Assembly: GCF_011299095.1 (NCBI RefSeq)
Contig: NZ_CP049889.1
Span: 222,501-286,500 of the forward strand
Direction: 5' to 3'
Length of the DNA stretch: 64,000 nucleotides
Source of the DNA: Jeotgalibaca porci
GTDB lineage: Bacteria; Bacillota; Bacilli; Lactobacillales; Aerococcaceae
Both the position numbers and the translations under genes were made by a program. Shown in pieces: positions 32,851 through 40,347 of the stretch. The notes below the pieces were generated by a model that was not told where the DNA came from, did not search any database, and saw only the letters and a list, made by a program, of their open reading frames with translations. Position 1 is the first letter of the stretch, and every line of letters begins with the position of its first letter.

Positions 32851-33879
32851 TTAATTTAATTTAGCGGCAACCGTGCGGTCTTCAACTTGCGCCAAGACGC
32901 GGATTTGCTCCATTAACTTATCGAATTCGTCCGGTGTCAGACATTGTTCGCCGTCACTCCATGCATTCGCTGGATCTTCATGTGTTTCAATCATCAATCC
33001 GTCCGCTCCAGCGGCAACGCCTGCTTTAGCCCCTGCTGGCACTAAGTAAGATTCTCCGCCGGCGTGGCTTGGGTCAATAATAATTGGCAAGTGTGTTCTT
33101 CTTTGTAGAACCGGTATCGCTTGAATATCCAGGGTATTACGCGTTTCTGTTTCAAATGTTCGAATACCACGTTCACAGAGAATGACATTGCCGTTCCCTT
33201 CTGACATGATGTATTCCGCTGACATCAACCATTCTTTGTACGTCGCAGACAGACCCCGTTTCAAAAGAATCGGTGTTTGTGTCTTACCAATTTCTTTTAA
33301 TAAGTCAAAGTTTTGCATGTTACGGGCACCAATTTGAATCACATCCACGCGCTCAACAAATTCATCCAGGTATTTCGTAGACATTAGTTCCGAAACAATT
33401 GGCATACCTGTTTCTTTTTTCGCTAATTCCAACAAACGCAGCCCTTCCAATTCCAACCCTTGGAAAGAGTAAGGAGATGTACGTGGTTTGAACGCACCTC
33501 CACGAATAAAGTTCGCGCCCGCCGCTTTCATCCGCTTGGCAATATTTACAATCTGCTCTTCACTTTCAACCGAACAGGGGCCTGCAATAATAGCTAGTTG
33601 TTTGCCGCCGATGATTTCATTATCGACTTTAATTTGTGTATTTTCAGGATGGAAGGCACGGTTTGCCAATTTGTACGGCTCCGAAACGCGTAGTACTTCC
33701 ACGATATTTTTATTGGCACGAATCGTGCGAATATCTACAGTTGCTGTGTCGCCGGTTACGCCGATGACATCGCGCTCCGTCCCTTCAATGATCACGGGAT
33801 TCAAGCCAACTTCTTTAATGTGTGCCATAACTTCCTTAACTTCATTCGCTGATGCATTTCTTTTCATTACAATAATCAT
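32851..33879 (-). CDS. aroF: 3-deoxy-7-phosphoheptulonate synthase with N-terminal ferredoxin-like domain
   Basis: Condenses PEP and erythrose 4-phosphate to DAHP, the entry step of the shikimate pathway. Residues 1-68 form the ferredoxin-like regulatory domain (TIGR01361 type), which in Thermotoga mediates feedback by Tyr/Phe. The catalytic barrel has AGPCSVESEEQI, RGGAFKPRTSPYSFQGL, QIGARNMQNFDLL and IIDPSHAGGESYLV. The length of 342 residues fits this class. Start ATG 33879 follows GGGAGAGATAAAT. Feedback control is inferred from the domain. Confidence 0.96.
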   Translation of the reverse strand: MIIVMKRNASANEVKEVMAHIKEVGLNPVIIEGTERDVIGVTGDTATVDIRTIRANKNIVEVLRVSEPYKLANRAFHPENTQIKVDNEIIGGKQLAIIAGPCSVESEEQIVNIAKRMKAAGANFIRGGAFKPRTSPYSFQGLELEGLRLLELAKKETGMPIVSELMSTKYLDEFVERVDVIQIGARNMQNFDLLKEIGKTQTPILLKRGLSATYKEWLMSAEYIMSEGNGNVILCERGIRTFETETRNTLDIQAIPVLQRRTHLPIIIDPSHAGGESYLVPAGAKAGVAAGADGLMIETHEDPANAWSDGEQCLTPDEFDKLMEQIRVLAQVEDRTVAAKLN

Positions 33880-33891
33880 ATTTATCTCTCC

Positions 33892-34728
33892 CTAATTATA
33901 TTCGATGTGGTTTGTTCGTTCAAATCTTCCCAATATTTGTATATACGTCACTGCCTGCAAGACTGTTTGCCAAAGTACGTCGAAAGCTACGGACATGTCT
34001 GTCATATCCAATTCCAGGAAAAAGCCATAGGCAAAGGGCTGACCTGGTATTGGACGTGCATTGAGTGATAATAAGTTGCAATTTAAGATACCAAATATTT
34101 GTAATAATTTAGACAACGCGCCGGGTTCATGGCGCACCTCTAAGTAAAGAGACAGTTGATTCCCCTTAAGAATGGCTGCGTCTGCATGTTTCATAATATA
34201 GAAACGCGTTGTGTTTGATTTCTCTGTTTGAATACCCATTGCCAGCGGTTCTAGTCCATATAATTTCCCAGCGCGGGGATTCGCAATCGCCGCCATTTGG
34301 GGACTGTTCTGCTTTTTCACATAGGCAGCCGATTTCGCTGTGTCAGCGAAAGGCATTTCTTTCATTTCTGGAAACTGTGCCAGGAAAACCTCGCATTGTG
34401 ACAGGGCTTCTGGATGCGAATATACTTCTGTGATGGTGCTCAGGTCCGTTCCCGGAACCCCAAAAAGTGTGTAATCAATCGGTTCATAGCGATCCGCAAC
34501 AGCGACAATCGGCTTATTCCGAAATAAGTCCGCCGTCCGGGCAATAAAGCCGGTGGTTGAATTTTCAACCGGAATGAGGGCCATTTCTAATTTCTTTTCA
34601 ACCAAATCTGAAATTAATTCGGGGAACGTTGTGTAGCCCATCGCTTCGATGTCCGGCATACCGTGACACTCATTTTGCAGTGCAACTTCACTATTTGATC
34701 CCGGCACTCCTAAATAACCAACTTTCAA
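33892..34728 (-). CDS. pheA: Prephenate dehydratase
   Basis: Converts prephenate to phenylpyruvate, the last committed step to phenylalanine. The catalytic domain (residues 1-180) contains KVGYLGVPGSNSEVAL, IPVENSTTGFIARTADLF and the Thr-containing KSNTTRFYIMK motif. A C-terminal ACT domain (about 190-270, EVRHEPGALSKLLQIFGILN) should bind Phe for feedback inhibition. It starts at TTG 34728 with GAGGGGATGAGTAT upstream. It is the first structural gene after the aromatic leader peptide and terminator. The downstream genes supply chorismate and chorismate mutase. Confidence 0.96.
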   Translation of the reverse strand: MKVGYLGVPGSNSEVALQNECHGMPDIEAMGYTTFPELISDLVEKKLEMALIPVENSTTGFIARTADLFRNKPIVAVADRYEPIDYTLFGVPGTDLSTITEVYSHPEALSQCEVFLAQFPEMKEMPFADTAKSAAYVKKQNSPQMAAIANPRAGKLYGLEPLAMGIQTEKSNTTRFYIMKHADAAILKGNQLSLYLEVRHEPGALSKLLQIFGILNCNLLSLNARPIPGQPFAYGFFLELDMTDMSVAFDVLWQTVLQAVTYIQILGRFERTNHIEYN

Positions 34729-34753
34729 ATACTCATCCCCTCTTTAATAGAAT

Positions 34754-34794
34754 AAAAAAGAAACTCTGCTTAGAAAGAACTAAGCAGAGTTTCT
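34754..34794 (-). terminator. Leader terminator upstream of pheA
   Basis: Minus-strand AGAAACTCTGCTTAG / CTAAGCAGAGTTTCT, a perfect 15-bp stem with a 6-nt loop, followed by T residues (34754-34758). It lies inside the transcript between promoter and pheA, 26 nt before the start codon, so it must act as an attenuator. Confidence 0.93.
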
Positions 34795-34876
34795 AGTCGC
34801 TTCCGTTACGCTGTAACAGAATATTTCAGACCACCGCATAGTTTCTCTAAGCGGCAGGTGTTGCATGTTAAATCAA

Positions 34877-34945
34877 GCCACTTTAGATATGAAAGTTTTT
34901 CACTGTTCATACCCAAAGTGCGGATATGAACCTATCTAAAGTAGC
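34877..34945 (-). promoter_or_regulatory. Structured attenuator leader RNA of the pheA-aro operon
   Basis: The sequence GCTACTTTAGATA (34945-34933), which includes the Tyr-Phe-Arg codons of the leader peptide, pairs over 13 positions with TATCTAAAGTGGC (34889-34877). An inner hairpin GTTCATA/TATGAAC lies between. A further hairpin around 34824-34858 and the terminator at 34754-34794 follow. A ribosome paused at the aromatic codons would open the first stem. The full set of alternative pairings needs folding; I only claim the listed stems. Confidence 0.7.
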
Positions 34946-34985
34946 TAAAGTATGTAGATGTGGTTGTCCATTGCTTGTTCAACAT
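34932..34985 (-). CDS. Aromatic-rich leader peptide of the pheA-aro operon
   Basis: A 17-residue ORF, MLNKQWTTTSTYFSYFR, starts at ATG 34985 with GGGG seven bases upstream and ends at TAG 34934-34932. Five of 17 residues are aromatic: Trp6, Tyr12, Phe13, Tyr15 and Phe16. It lies about 25 nt after the promoter and is followed by mutually exclusive-looking stems and an intrinsic terminator before pheA. This is the layout of a ribosome-mediated attenuator (as in enteric trp and phe operons). The sequence shows peptide, stem and terminator directly; control by charged tRNA levels is inference. Confidence 0.8.
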   Translation of the reverse strand: MLNKQWTTTSTYFSYFR

Positions 34986-35015
34986 ATGCGTACCCCGTTT
35001 CCTTTTCTTGAACTA

Positions 35016-35044
35016 ATCATAAACAATGATTATTAAAATTGCAA
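35016..35044 (-). promoter_or_regulatory. Promoter of the pheA-aroFBAC operon
   Basis: Minus-strand TTGCAA (35039-35044), 17-base spacer, TATGAT (35016-35021), upstream of the leader peptide. Confidence 0.8.
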
Positions 35045-35057
35045 GGTCTTTCTAATA

Positions 35058-35080
35058 ATAATCTAATTTGATTAGATTAT
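35058..35080. promoter_or_regulatory. Perfect 23-bp palindrome between divergent aro promoters
   Basis: Arms ATAATCTAAT and ATTAGATTAT around TTG. It lies just upstream of both the pheA-operon -35 (35039-35044) and the aroE -35 (35084-35089), an ideal place for one regulator to control both arms. The regulator is unknown. Confidence 0.65.
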
Positions 35081-35083
35081 GTA

Positions 35084-35112
35084 TTGAATTAATAGTTCTT
35101 CTTCCGTATAGT
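35084..35112 (+). promoter_or_regulatory. Promoter of aroE-aroK-aroQ
   Basis: TTGAAT (35084-35089), 17-base spacer, TATAGT (35107-35112), 36 nt before the aroE start. Confidence 0.78.
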
Positions 35113-35148
35113 TACACTAAAAGAGATACGAAAGAACGGTGAGAAATT

Positions 35149-35958
35149 TTGAAGTTTTATGGTTTATTCGGGAAAACTCTCGGGCACAGTATTTCCCAAC
35201 AGATTCACAAAAAAATTTACGAGGTAACCGGGATAGCTGCTGCGTATAAGAATTTCGAAATTAAAGAAGAGCAGCTCCCTGCAGCGTTAGAAAGCTTACA
35301 AATCCTGGGAATAAGGGGCGCAAATATTACGATTCCTTACAAGCAGGATTTTATTCCTCTCATAAACAAGCTTTCGCCGCTAGCGGAACGGTTGCATTCC
35401 GTCAACACGATTAAAAACGTTAACGGTGCTTTCGAAGGATATAATACCGACTACGCTGGCATCGCCCTTACTTTTGAACTGAAAAATTGGCAAGTGAAAG
35501 ATAAACAGGCATATATTTTAGGCTCAGGGGGCGCATCATTGGCGATAGCCCACTACCTGAGTGATCAAGGTGCACAGTCGGTAACGATTGTTTCCCGTTC
35601 CGCCGGCCAAAAAAATGGCCCTTGGAAATATATTGATTACGCGGAACTTAAGAAACATTCGGGTGATTTCCTGGTAAACTGTACTCCGATTGGTATGTAC
35701 CCGGATGTCGACGCATCTCCGGTCGACGAAACCGTCATTGCCCAGTTTAATTATTTGTTCGATATGACGTATAATCCGGCTGTTACGAAATTTCTGGGAA
35801 TAGGGAATAGTTTGGGTAAAGATACCGTAAATGGCCTGGATATGTTAGTGGGTCAAGCCATACGTTCCGTTGAAATATGGGAAGAGCGTACATTTACTCA
35901 AGATGAGGTTTTATCTATTTTAAATTATTTCCGAGAGAACTGGAATGGTGCAAAATGA
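35149..35958 (+). CDS. aroE: Shikimate dehydrogenase
   Basis: NADPH-dependent reduction of 3-dehydroshikimate to shikimate. N-terminal substrate site: YGLFGKTLGHSISQQIHKK and GANITIPYKQDF with the catalytic Lys. The Rossmann part has YILGSGGASLAIAHYL and the C-terminal DTVNGLDMLVGQA. The length is 269 residues. It starts at TTG 35149 with GGTGAG five bases upstream. The aroK start overlaps its stop by 4 nt (ATGA). Confidence 0.94.
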   Translation: MKFYGLFGKTLGHSISQQIHKKIYEVTGIAAAYKNFEIKEEQLPAALESLQILGIRGANITIPYKQDFIPLINKLSPLAERLHSVNTIKNVNGAFEGYNTDYAGIALTFELKNWQVKDKQAYILGSGGASLAIAHYLSDQGAQSVTIVSRSAGQKNGPWKYIDYAELKKHSGDFLVNCTPIGMYPDVDASPVDETVIAQFNYLFDMTYNPAVTKFLGIGNSLGKDTVNGLDMLVGQAIRSVEIWEERTFTQDEVLSILNYFRENWNGAK

Positions 35959-36479
35959 AAGAGAATATTGTATTAATTGGCATGCCGGGTAGCGGAAAAA
36001 GTACGTTGGCGCGCATGTTGAGTAACAAATTACGGATGCCGATGATTGATTTGGATACCGAAATCGAAACATATACGCAAAAGGAAATCAGCCAACTTTT
36101 CGAAATCGGCGAATCACATTTCCGTGATATCGAAACCGAAGTAGCGAAAAAATTTGCGCTGAAGAAAAATCTCATCATTTCGACTGGCGGCGGCATCATC
36201 TTAAGAGAAGAGAATATGCGTGCGCTACAGAAGAATGGAATTGTCATTTTTCTTAATCGTCATATTGAAAAAATTAGTGATGACGTACAAATTGCCACTC
36301 GTCCCCTCTTAAAAGACGGCGTGGAGAGACTTCAAAAATTATACGTCGAACGGATTGATTTGTATCATAAATACGCGCATATTACGATTGAAAATAACGA
36401 CAACCTTATCATGGCACTGAATGAAATAATTGAAGCGCTCAATGCGTATGTTCAGAAAGGAACTGCAAATGAAATTTAA
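35955..36479 (+). CDS. aroK: Shikimate kinase
   Basis: Phosphorylates shikimate at the 3-position using ATP. The Walker A loop GMPGSGKSTLARML is at residues 9-22, the substrate motif MIDLDTEIE follows, and GGGIILR is the shikimate-binding triad region. The TRPLLKDG segment is the lid. Length 174 residues. The ATG overlaps the aroE stop, and the end overlaps the aroQ start by 11 nt, so all three are translationally coupled. Confidence 0.94.
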   Translation: MKENIVLIGMPGSGKSTLARMLSNKLRMPMIDLDTEIETYTQKEISQLFEIGESHFRDIETEVAKKFALKKNLIISTGGGIILREENMRALQKNGIVIFLNRHIEKISDDVQIATRPLLKDGVERLQKLYVERIDLYHKYAHITIENNDNLIMALNEIIEALNAYVQKGTANEI

Positions 36480-36900
36480 CATCATTCATGGTCCGAACTT
36501 AAATTTTCTGGGCATTCGTGAACCAGAAATCTACGGACATCAAACGCTTGACGATATTAATCAGGAAATAATGGCCTATGCGATGGAAAATGGACATGAA
36601 GTCAGCTTTTTCCAGAGCAATTACGAAGGCGCGATTATCGACCACATCCAAGCAGCGCATTTTGAGAAAATGGACGGGATTGTCATTAATCCCGGGGCCT
36701 TCACACACTACAGTTATGCCATCCATGATGCTCTGAAAAGTGTCTCGGTACCCGCTGTAGAAGTTCACTTAAGCGCGGTTCATCAACGTGAGGAATTTCG
36801 TAAAATTTCCGTCACGGCACCAGCTTGTATCGGACAAATTTCTGGATTTGGTGCAGACAGTTATATTTTAGGAATCTTGGCAGTGATACGACACAAGTAG
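36469..36900 (+). CDS. aroQ: 3-dehydroquinate dehydratase, type II
   Basis: Dehydrates 3-dehydroquinate to 3-dehydroshikimate. It shows HGPNLNFLGIREPEIYG with the catalytic Tyr, the flexible lid, QSNYEGAIIDHIQ, VINPGAFTHYSYAIHDAL and VEVHLSAVHQREEFR with the catalytic His. Start ATG 36469 is set by AGAAAGGAACTGCAA. The length of 143 residues is standard for the type II dodecameric enzyme. Last gene of the aroE-aroK-aroQ arm, followed by a separate PH-domain gene. Confidence 0.96.
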   Translation: MKFNIIHGPNLNFLGIREPEIYGHQTLDDINQEIMAYAMENGHEVSFFQSNYEGAIIDHIQAAHFEKMDGIVINPGAFTHYSYAIHDALKSVSVPAVEVHLSAVHQREEFRKISVTAPACIGQISGFGADSYILGILAVIRHK

Positions 36901-36921
36901 CAGACTTGAGGAGGACGCACG

Positions 36922-37299
36922 ATGAATGAGATGGAGACTATTTTAGAATGGACGTTTATCGCACGCAGTGATATTCCAAACGATGTCGCAAAAATCATGG
37001 CTTCAACGGAAACACCGATTGCGGCTTTTAAGACGATTCGTGACCGGGCTATTTTTACAAACAAACGGTTGAGTATCCGCGACTCTCAGGGAGTAACAGG
37101 TTCGAAAGTCGAAATGTATTCCATTCCCTATACTTCGATTAATATGTGGGCGACTGAAAATGCTGGAATCTCTCTGGATTTGAGTGCCGAAGTTGATTTG
37201 TGGACACGTGCCGGTCATTTCAAAATAAACCTTCGACGGGGAATCGATGTGCGCGAATTCGATCAGATTATTGCTGAAGCAATGTTTGGTGTGGTGTAG
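36922..37299 (+). CDS. Bacterial PH-domain protein (bPH_1, PF08000-like)
   Basis: A 125-residue protein whose whole length resembles the bacterial pleckstrin-homology family: a seven-stranded beta sandwich (AFKTIRDRAIFTNKRLSIRD, then KVEMYSIPYTSINMWATENA and SLDLSAEVDLWTRAGHFKIN) capped by a C-terminal helix DQIIAEAMF. The molecular role is unknown. The ATG 36922 follows GAGGAGGACGCACG. It lies 21 bp after aroQ and could be cotranscribed with it. A hairpin array follows. Confidence 0.85.
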   Translation: MNEMETILEWTFIARSDIPNDVAKIMASTETPIAAFKTIRDRAIFTNKRLSIRDSQGVTGSKVEMYSIPYTSINMWATENAGISLDLSAEVDLWTRAGHFKINLRRGIDVREFDQIIAEAMFGVV

Positions 37300-37326
37300 A
37301 TTTTTGCTAGTTATGGCCTTGTCGAA

Positions 37327-37497
37327 GTGAACTTCCTGGATTGGGACATTACGGCATTAAAATTCGGTTAAAACGTTCCAATAAATAGTTATTGGAACGT
37401 TTTGGACTTTTTATTCGCTTGAAATGTCCCAATAAGCCGAGATTGGAACATTTCTCTTGAAAAATAGTATCAAAATGTCCCAATTATGGGGACAAAC
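37327..37497. repeat. Four-hairpin array, family ATGTCCCAAT (short-long-long-short)
   Basis: Hairpins: 37327-37352 (short, two mismatches), 37370-37403 (34 nt, perfect 15-bp stem AAAACGTTCCAATAA/TTATTGGAACGTTTT), 37421-37454 (34 nt, one mismatch) and about 37473-37497 (short, TGTCCC/GGGACA). Spacers are 17-18 nt. It sits between the convergent PH-domain and nuclease genes. The layout matches the arrays at 28941 and 51887, but the stem sequence is unrelated. Confidence 0.85.
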
Positions 37498-37529
37498 AAA
37501 AAACTCAGACTTTTCGGTCTGAGTTTTTT
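37498..37529. terminator. Bidirectional terminator downstream of the nuclease gene
   Basis: AAAAAACTCAGAC / GTCTGAGTTTTTT, 13-bp stem with a 6-nt loop, right after the hairpin array and 10 nt from the nuclease stop. Confidence 0.92.
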
Positions 37530-37539
37530 GATTTGAATG

Positions 37540-38817
37540 CTATTCTCCAACCATCCCATCGCCATCACGGTCAATCATATAGGGATATAACCAATGATCA
37601 CTGTAGATAGGCATGCTAAACCCAGCATCTTTAGCCTCTTGGATGGTCACTTGCCCGTTTCCATTTGTATCAACCGTGGTAACATCATTAACTTCTGTTT
37701 CAATAGGGGCTTCTTCCACAACTGTTTCGACAACGGGAACCTCCTCAACCACTTCTGGTTCCGGTTCTGGCTCGTCGGTCCAACTCAAGCCTGTAGCATA
37801 ATCGAGATGCACACTCGGTTGAATATTAGGTACATAAATATGGAACATTAGTGCTTCACCGTTATCTTCAATCGACATTCCTTCCATATAAATACCTGAA
37901 GCCAACAAATTATCACCTTCAAAATACGGCGTCACTCGGTAACGCACATGGTTCTCGGTCGTTTCAATATAATTCGCAATAAAGTTCTCAAAAGGAATCA
38001 TACCTTCCGCATTAAACCAACGTGTTCCAGTAATTAAATTTCGTGCATTTGCGTTCTCGCCCGTCAGCTGAAATCCAATCAAATGGCTGCGATTATATAG
38101 CCAACCACCTGGAACCACACTATAGTTCTCTTGATTCCAACCGGTTGGATGGATGCTCGAAATACTTCCGCGCTCTTCAGCTGGCATTAACTCCACGCCC
38201 AGAACAGCATTTGCTTCAGTCACACGGCCAAGGTGATCCAAGGCGCCATAGTCTTCCCATGCCTCGGTCGAACTTAAATCGGCGTTGGTGAACAGGGGTA
38301 TGTTATTATTTATTTCAACATAAGTATATCCATTCGCTATCGGTGGTGTCGCTTGATGAATGGTATCGCGTTCGGTAGCCAACTTCTCTTCAGCTGCTGC
38401 GGACTCTGCCTGCGCTTTCGATTCTGCTTCTTCTTTTTGTTTAGCAGCTTCCTCTTTTGCTTTTGACTCGGCCACCTCTTGTTTTTTACGTTCTTCTTCC
38501 TCTGCTTCCTTCGCCTTTGCAGCTGCTTCTTTTGCTTCTGCCGGGGCCTTACTTTCCAAATCCTCAACAGGGGTGGATTCAACCACCTCGGAAACCCGTG
38601 CGCTATTCGTTTCCTCTGCCACTTTTTCGGGTTCGGCCGGCTTCGCACCTAAGAATAGTGTACTCGCCGCTAACAGACCGATTGCATAATTCCGCATTTT
38701 TTTATCTGGATTTTTCTTTATAAAATAAAAAATGCAGCCTGCTGAAAATAGAAACACTGCCGCCGGAAACAACACAGTGAGAAATAATGCCGCCACAATA
38801 AATGTGATTTTTTTCAC
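37540..38817 (-). CDS. Membrane-anchored DNA/RNA non-specific endonuclease with excalibur-like Ca-binding tail
   Basis: A 425-residue surface nuclease. The N-terminus has hydrophobic segments near residues 3-33 and 44-57. An Ala/Glu/Lys-rich coiled coil (about 85-150) follows. The nuclease domain (about 160-335) contains WLYNRSHLIGFQLTGENAN and LITGTRWFN, the NRSH form of the DRGH metal-finger motif. A Pro/Glu/Val-rich linker precedes a C-terminal DTNGNGQVTIQEA and DRDGDGMVGE excalibur-like calcium motif. The start is GTG 38817 behind AAGGGGATATTAAA. Related streptococcal EndA acts in DNA uptake or degradation; the role here is inferred. Confidence 0.88.
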   Translation of the reverse strand: MKKITFIVAALFLTVLFPAAVFLFSAGCIFYFIKKNPDKKMRNYAIGLLAASTLFLGAKPAEPEKVAEETNSARVSEVVESTPVEDLESKAPAEAKEAAAKAKEAEEEERKKQEVAESKAKEEAAKQKEEAESKAQAESAAAEEKLATERDTIHQATPPIANGYTYVEINNNIPLFTNADLSSTEAWEDYGALDHLGRVTEANAVLGVELMPAEERGSISSIHPTGWNQENYSVVPGGWLYNRSHLIGFQLTGENANARNLITGTRWFNAEGMIPFENFIANYIETTENHVRYRVTPYFEGDNLLASGIYMEGMSIEDNGEALMFHIYVPNIQPSVHLDYATGLSWTDEPEPEPEVVEEVPVVETVVEEAPIETEVNDVTTVDTNGNGQVTIQEAKDAGFSMPIYSDHWLYPYMIDRDGDGMVGE

Positions 38818-38990
38818 TTTAATATCCCCTTCTGTATATGAATGACTACATTCAACATACATCAGGCCCTTGAAACCGTCAATCCATTCTTTCAAAAATG
38901 ATTAAAAACCACTGAGAGAATGATGAAAGCTGTTGACATCCTCTCTTAAAATTGCGATATTCATACGAGGTATAATTTTGGAGGCGTTAC

Positions 38991-40304
38991 ATGAAAGTTA
39001 AAGAGATATTTATTGTTGGTTTTATGCTGTTTGCCATGTTTTTTGGAGCGGGAAATTTAATCTTTCCAATTGCACTTGGCTTTCAAAGCGGTAGCAATTT
39101 TTGGCCGGCCATTCTGGGATTTATTTTAACTGGCGTAGGGCTGCCCTTAGTTTCTGTCATCGTTGGTTCGATTTCAGAAAATGGTTACCGGGATTTATTA
39201 CATAAAATTCATCCCACCTATTCAGTGGTCTTCTTGTTAATCATCTATTTAACAATTGGTCCCTTCTTTGCAATTCCAAGAACAGCAACAACAGCATACG
39301 AAATCGGAGTCGTCCCATTTTTGGGCACATCCACCAGCATGGGTTTATTTATTTTTTCACTCTTATTCTTCCTGATTGTCTTACTGGTCGCACTGAGCCC
39401 AAGCAATCTGGCAGATAATATTGGTAAATACTTAACGCCCGCCTTACTCATTACGATGTTACTGTTAATCGTACGGACAATCGCGCTCTATCGTTCAAAC
39501 GAAACCCAAACACTGGTGATGGAAACACCCTTTGTTGTCGGTTTCTCTGAAGGTTACCTAACAATGGATGCCATTGCGGCGATTGCTTTTTCGATTGTTG
39601 TTTTAAATGCAATTCGTGGAACAGGTGTAACGGATAAGAATGAACTGTTTATCGGAACAATTAAAGCATCGTTTCTCGCAGTTGTTTTACTCGGTTTTAT
39701 TTATACGGGACTTGGATGGGCTGGAAATAAAATGCCGACACCAGCATCTCTACCCGCAAATCAGAACCTGGGTGCTTATCTTATCCAAATTATTTCAGAT
39801 GAAGCATTTGGAAGTTTGGGTATCGTTCTACTCGGTATCATGATATTCTTGGCTTGTCTCACAACAGCTGTCGGTTTAATCGCCGCAGTCAGTGAGTATT
39901 TCGCTAGTCTGATACCAAGTATTTCCTACCGTACTTTTGCAATTATCTTTTCTACCCTCTCATTCATTTTGGCAAATCAAGGACTGGATGCCGTCATCCA
40001 AACCAGTGTTCCGGTATTGGGTATGATTTATCCGATTGCCATCTCGACGGTTCTCCTCATTGCCGTTTCTTACTTTATTCCTTCCGCACGCATCAGTTTG
40101 CAGTTGCCATTAGTTTTAGTCGCAATTATCAGCATTCTGTCAGTCGTGCATCAAAATAACTGGTTGCAGGTTGATACCATCGAAAAGCTACCACTTTATG
40201 AAGTAAACTTCCAATGGATTCCCGTCTTGATTATTGGTTACGTGATTGGTCAAGCTTTAGGTGCGCGTCAAGAAAAGATTCAGTATCCATCACCATTACA
40301 CTAG
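38991..40304 (+). CDS. brnQ: Branched-chain amino acid:cation symporter, BrnQ family
   Basis: A 437-residue LIVCS-family transporter with about 12 membrane helices that takes up Leu, Ile and Val with Na+ or H+. Typical segments are FMLFAMFFGAGNLIFPIALG at the N-terminus, PFFAIPRTATTAYEIGV, and LACLTTAVGLIAAVSEYF. Start ATG 38991 follows TTGGAGGCGTTAC. A TTGACA at about 38933 may be its -35. A terminator follows it, shared with the convergent scrB. Confidence 0.95.
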   Translation: MKVKEIFIVGFMLFAMFFGAGNLIFPIALGFQSGSNFWPAILGFILTGVGLPLVSVIVGSISENGYRDLLHKIHPTYSVVFLLIIYLTIGPFFAIPRTATTAYEIGVVPFLGTSTSMGLFIFSLLFFLIVLLVALSPSNLADNIGKYLTPALLITMLLLIVRTIALYRSNETQTLVMETPFVVGFSEGYLTMDAIAAIAFSIVVLNAIRGTGVTDKNELFIGTIKASFLAVVLLGFIYTGLGWAGNKMPTPASLPANQNLGAYLIQIISDEAFGSLGIVLLGIMIFLACLTTAVGLIAAVSEYFASLIPSISYRTFAIIFSTLSFILANQGLDAVIQTSVPVLGMIYPIAISTVLLIAVSYFIPSARISLQLPLVLVAIISILSVVHQNNWLQVDTIEKLPLYEVNFQWIPVLIIGYVIGQALGARQEKIQYPSPLH

Positions 40305-40310
40305 ACAATG

Positions 40311-40347
40311 AAAAACCCTTGAGCACTTACTCGCTCAAGGGTTTTTT
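40311..40347. terminator. Bidirectional terminator between brnQ and scrB
   Basis: AAAAACCCTTGAGC / GCTCAAGGGTTTTT, 14-bp stem. It overlaps the last codons of scrB. Confidence 0.92.

Noticed and set aside
34754-35044. T-box leader upstream of pheA
   Set aside because: A GCGGTGGTC stretch recalls the T-box bulge, but the GGTGGNACCGCG box, the AGTA loop-E motif and a specifier stem are missing, while a leader peptide explains the arrangement better.
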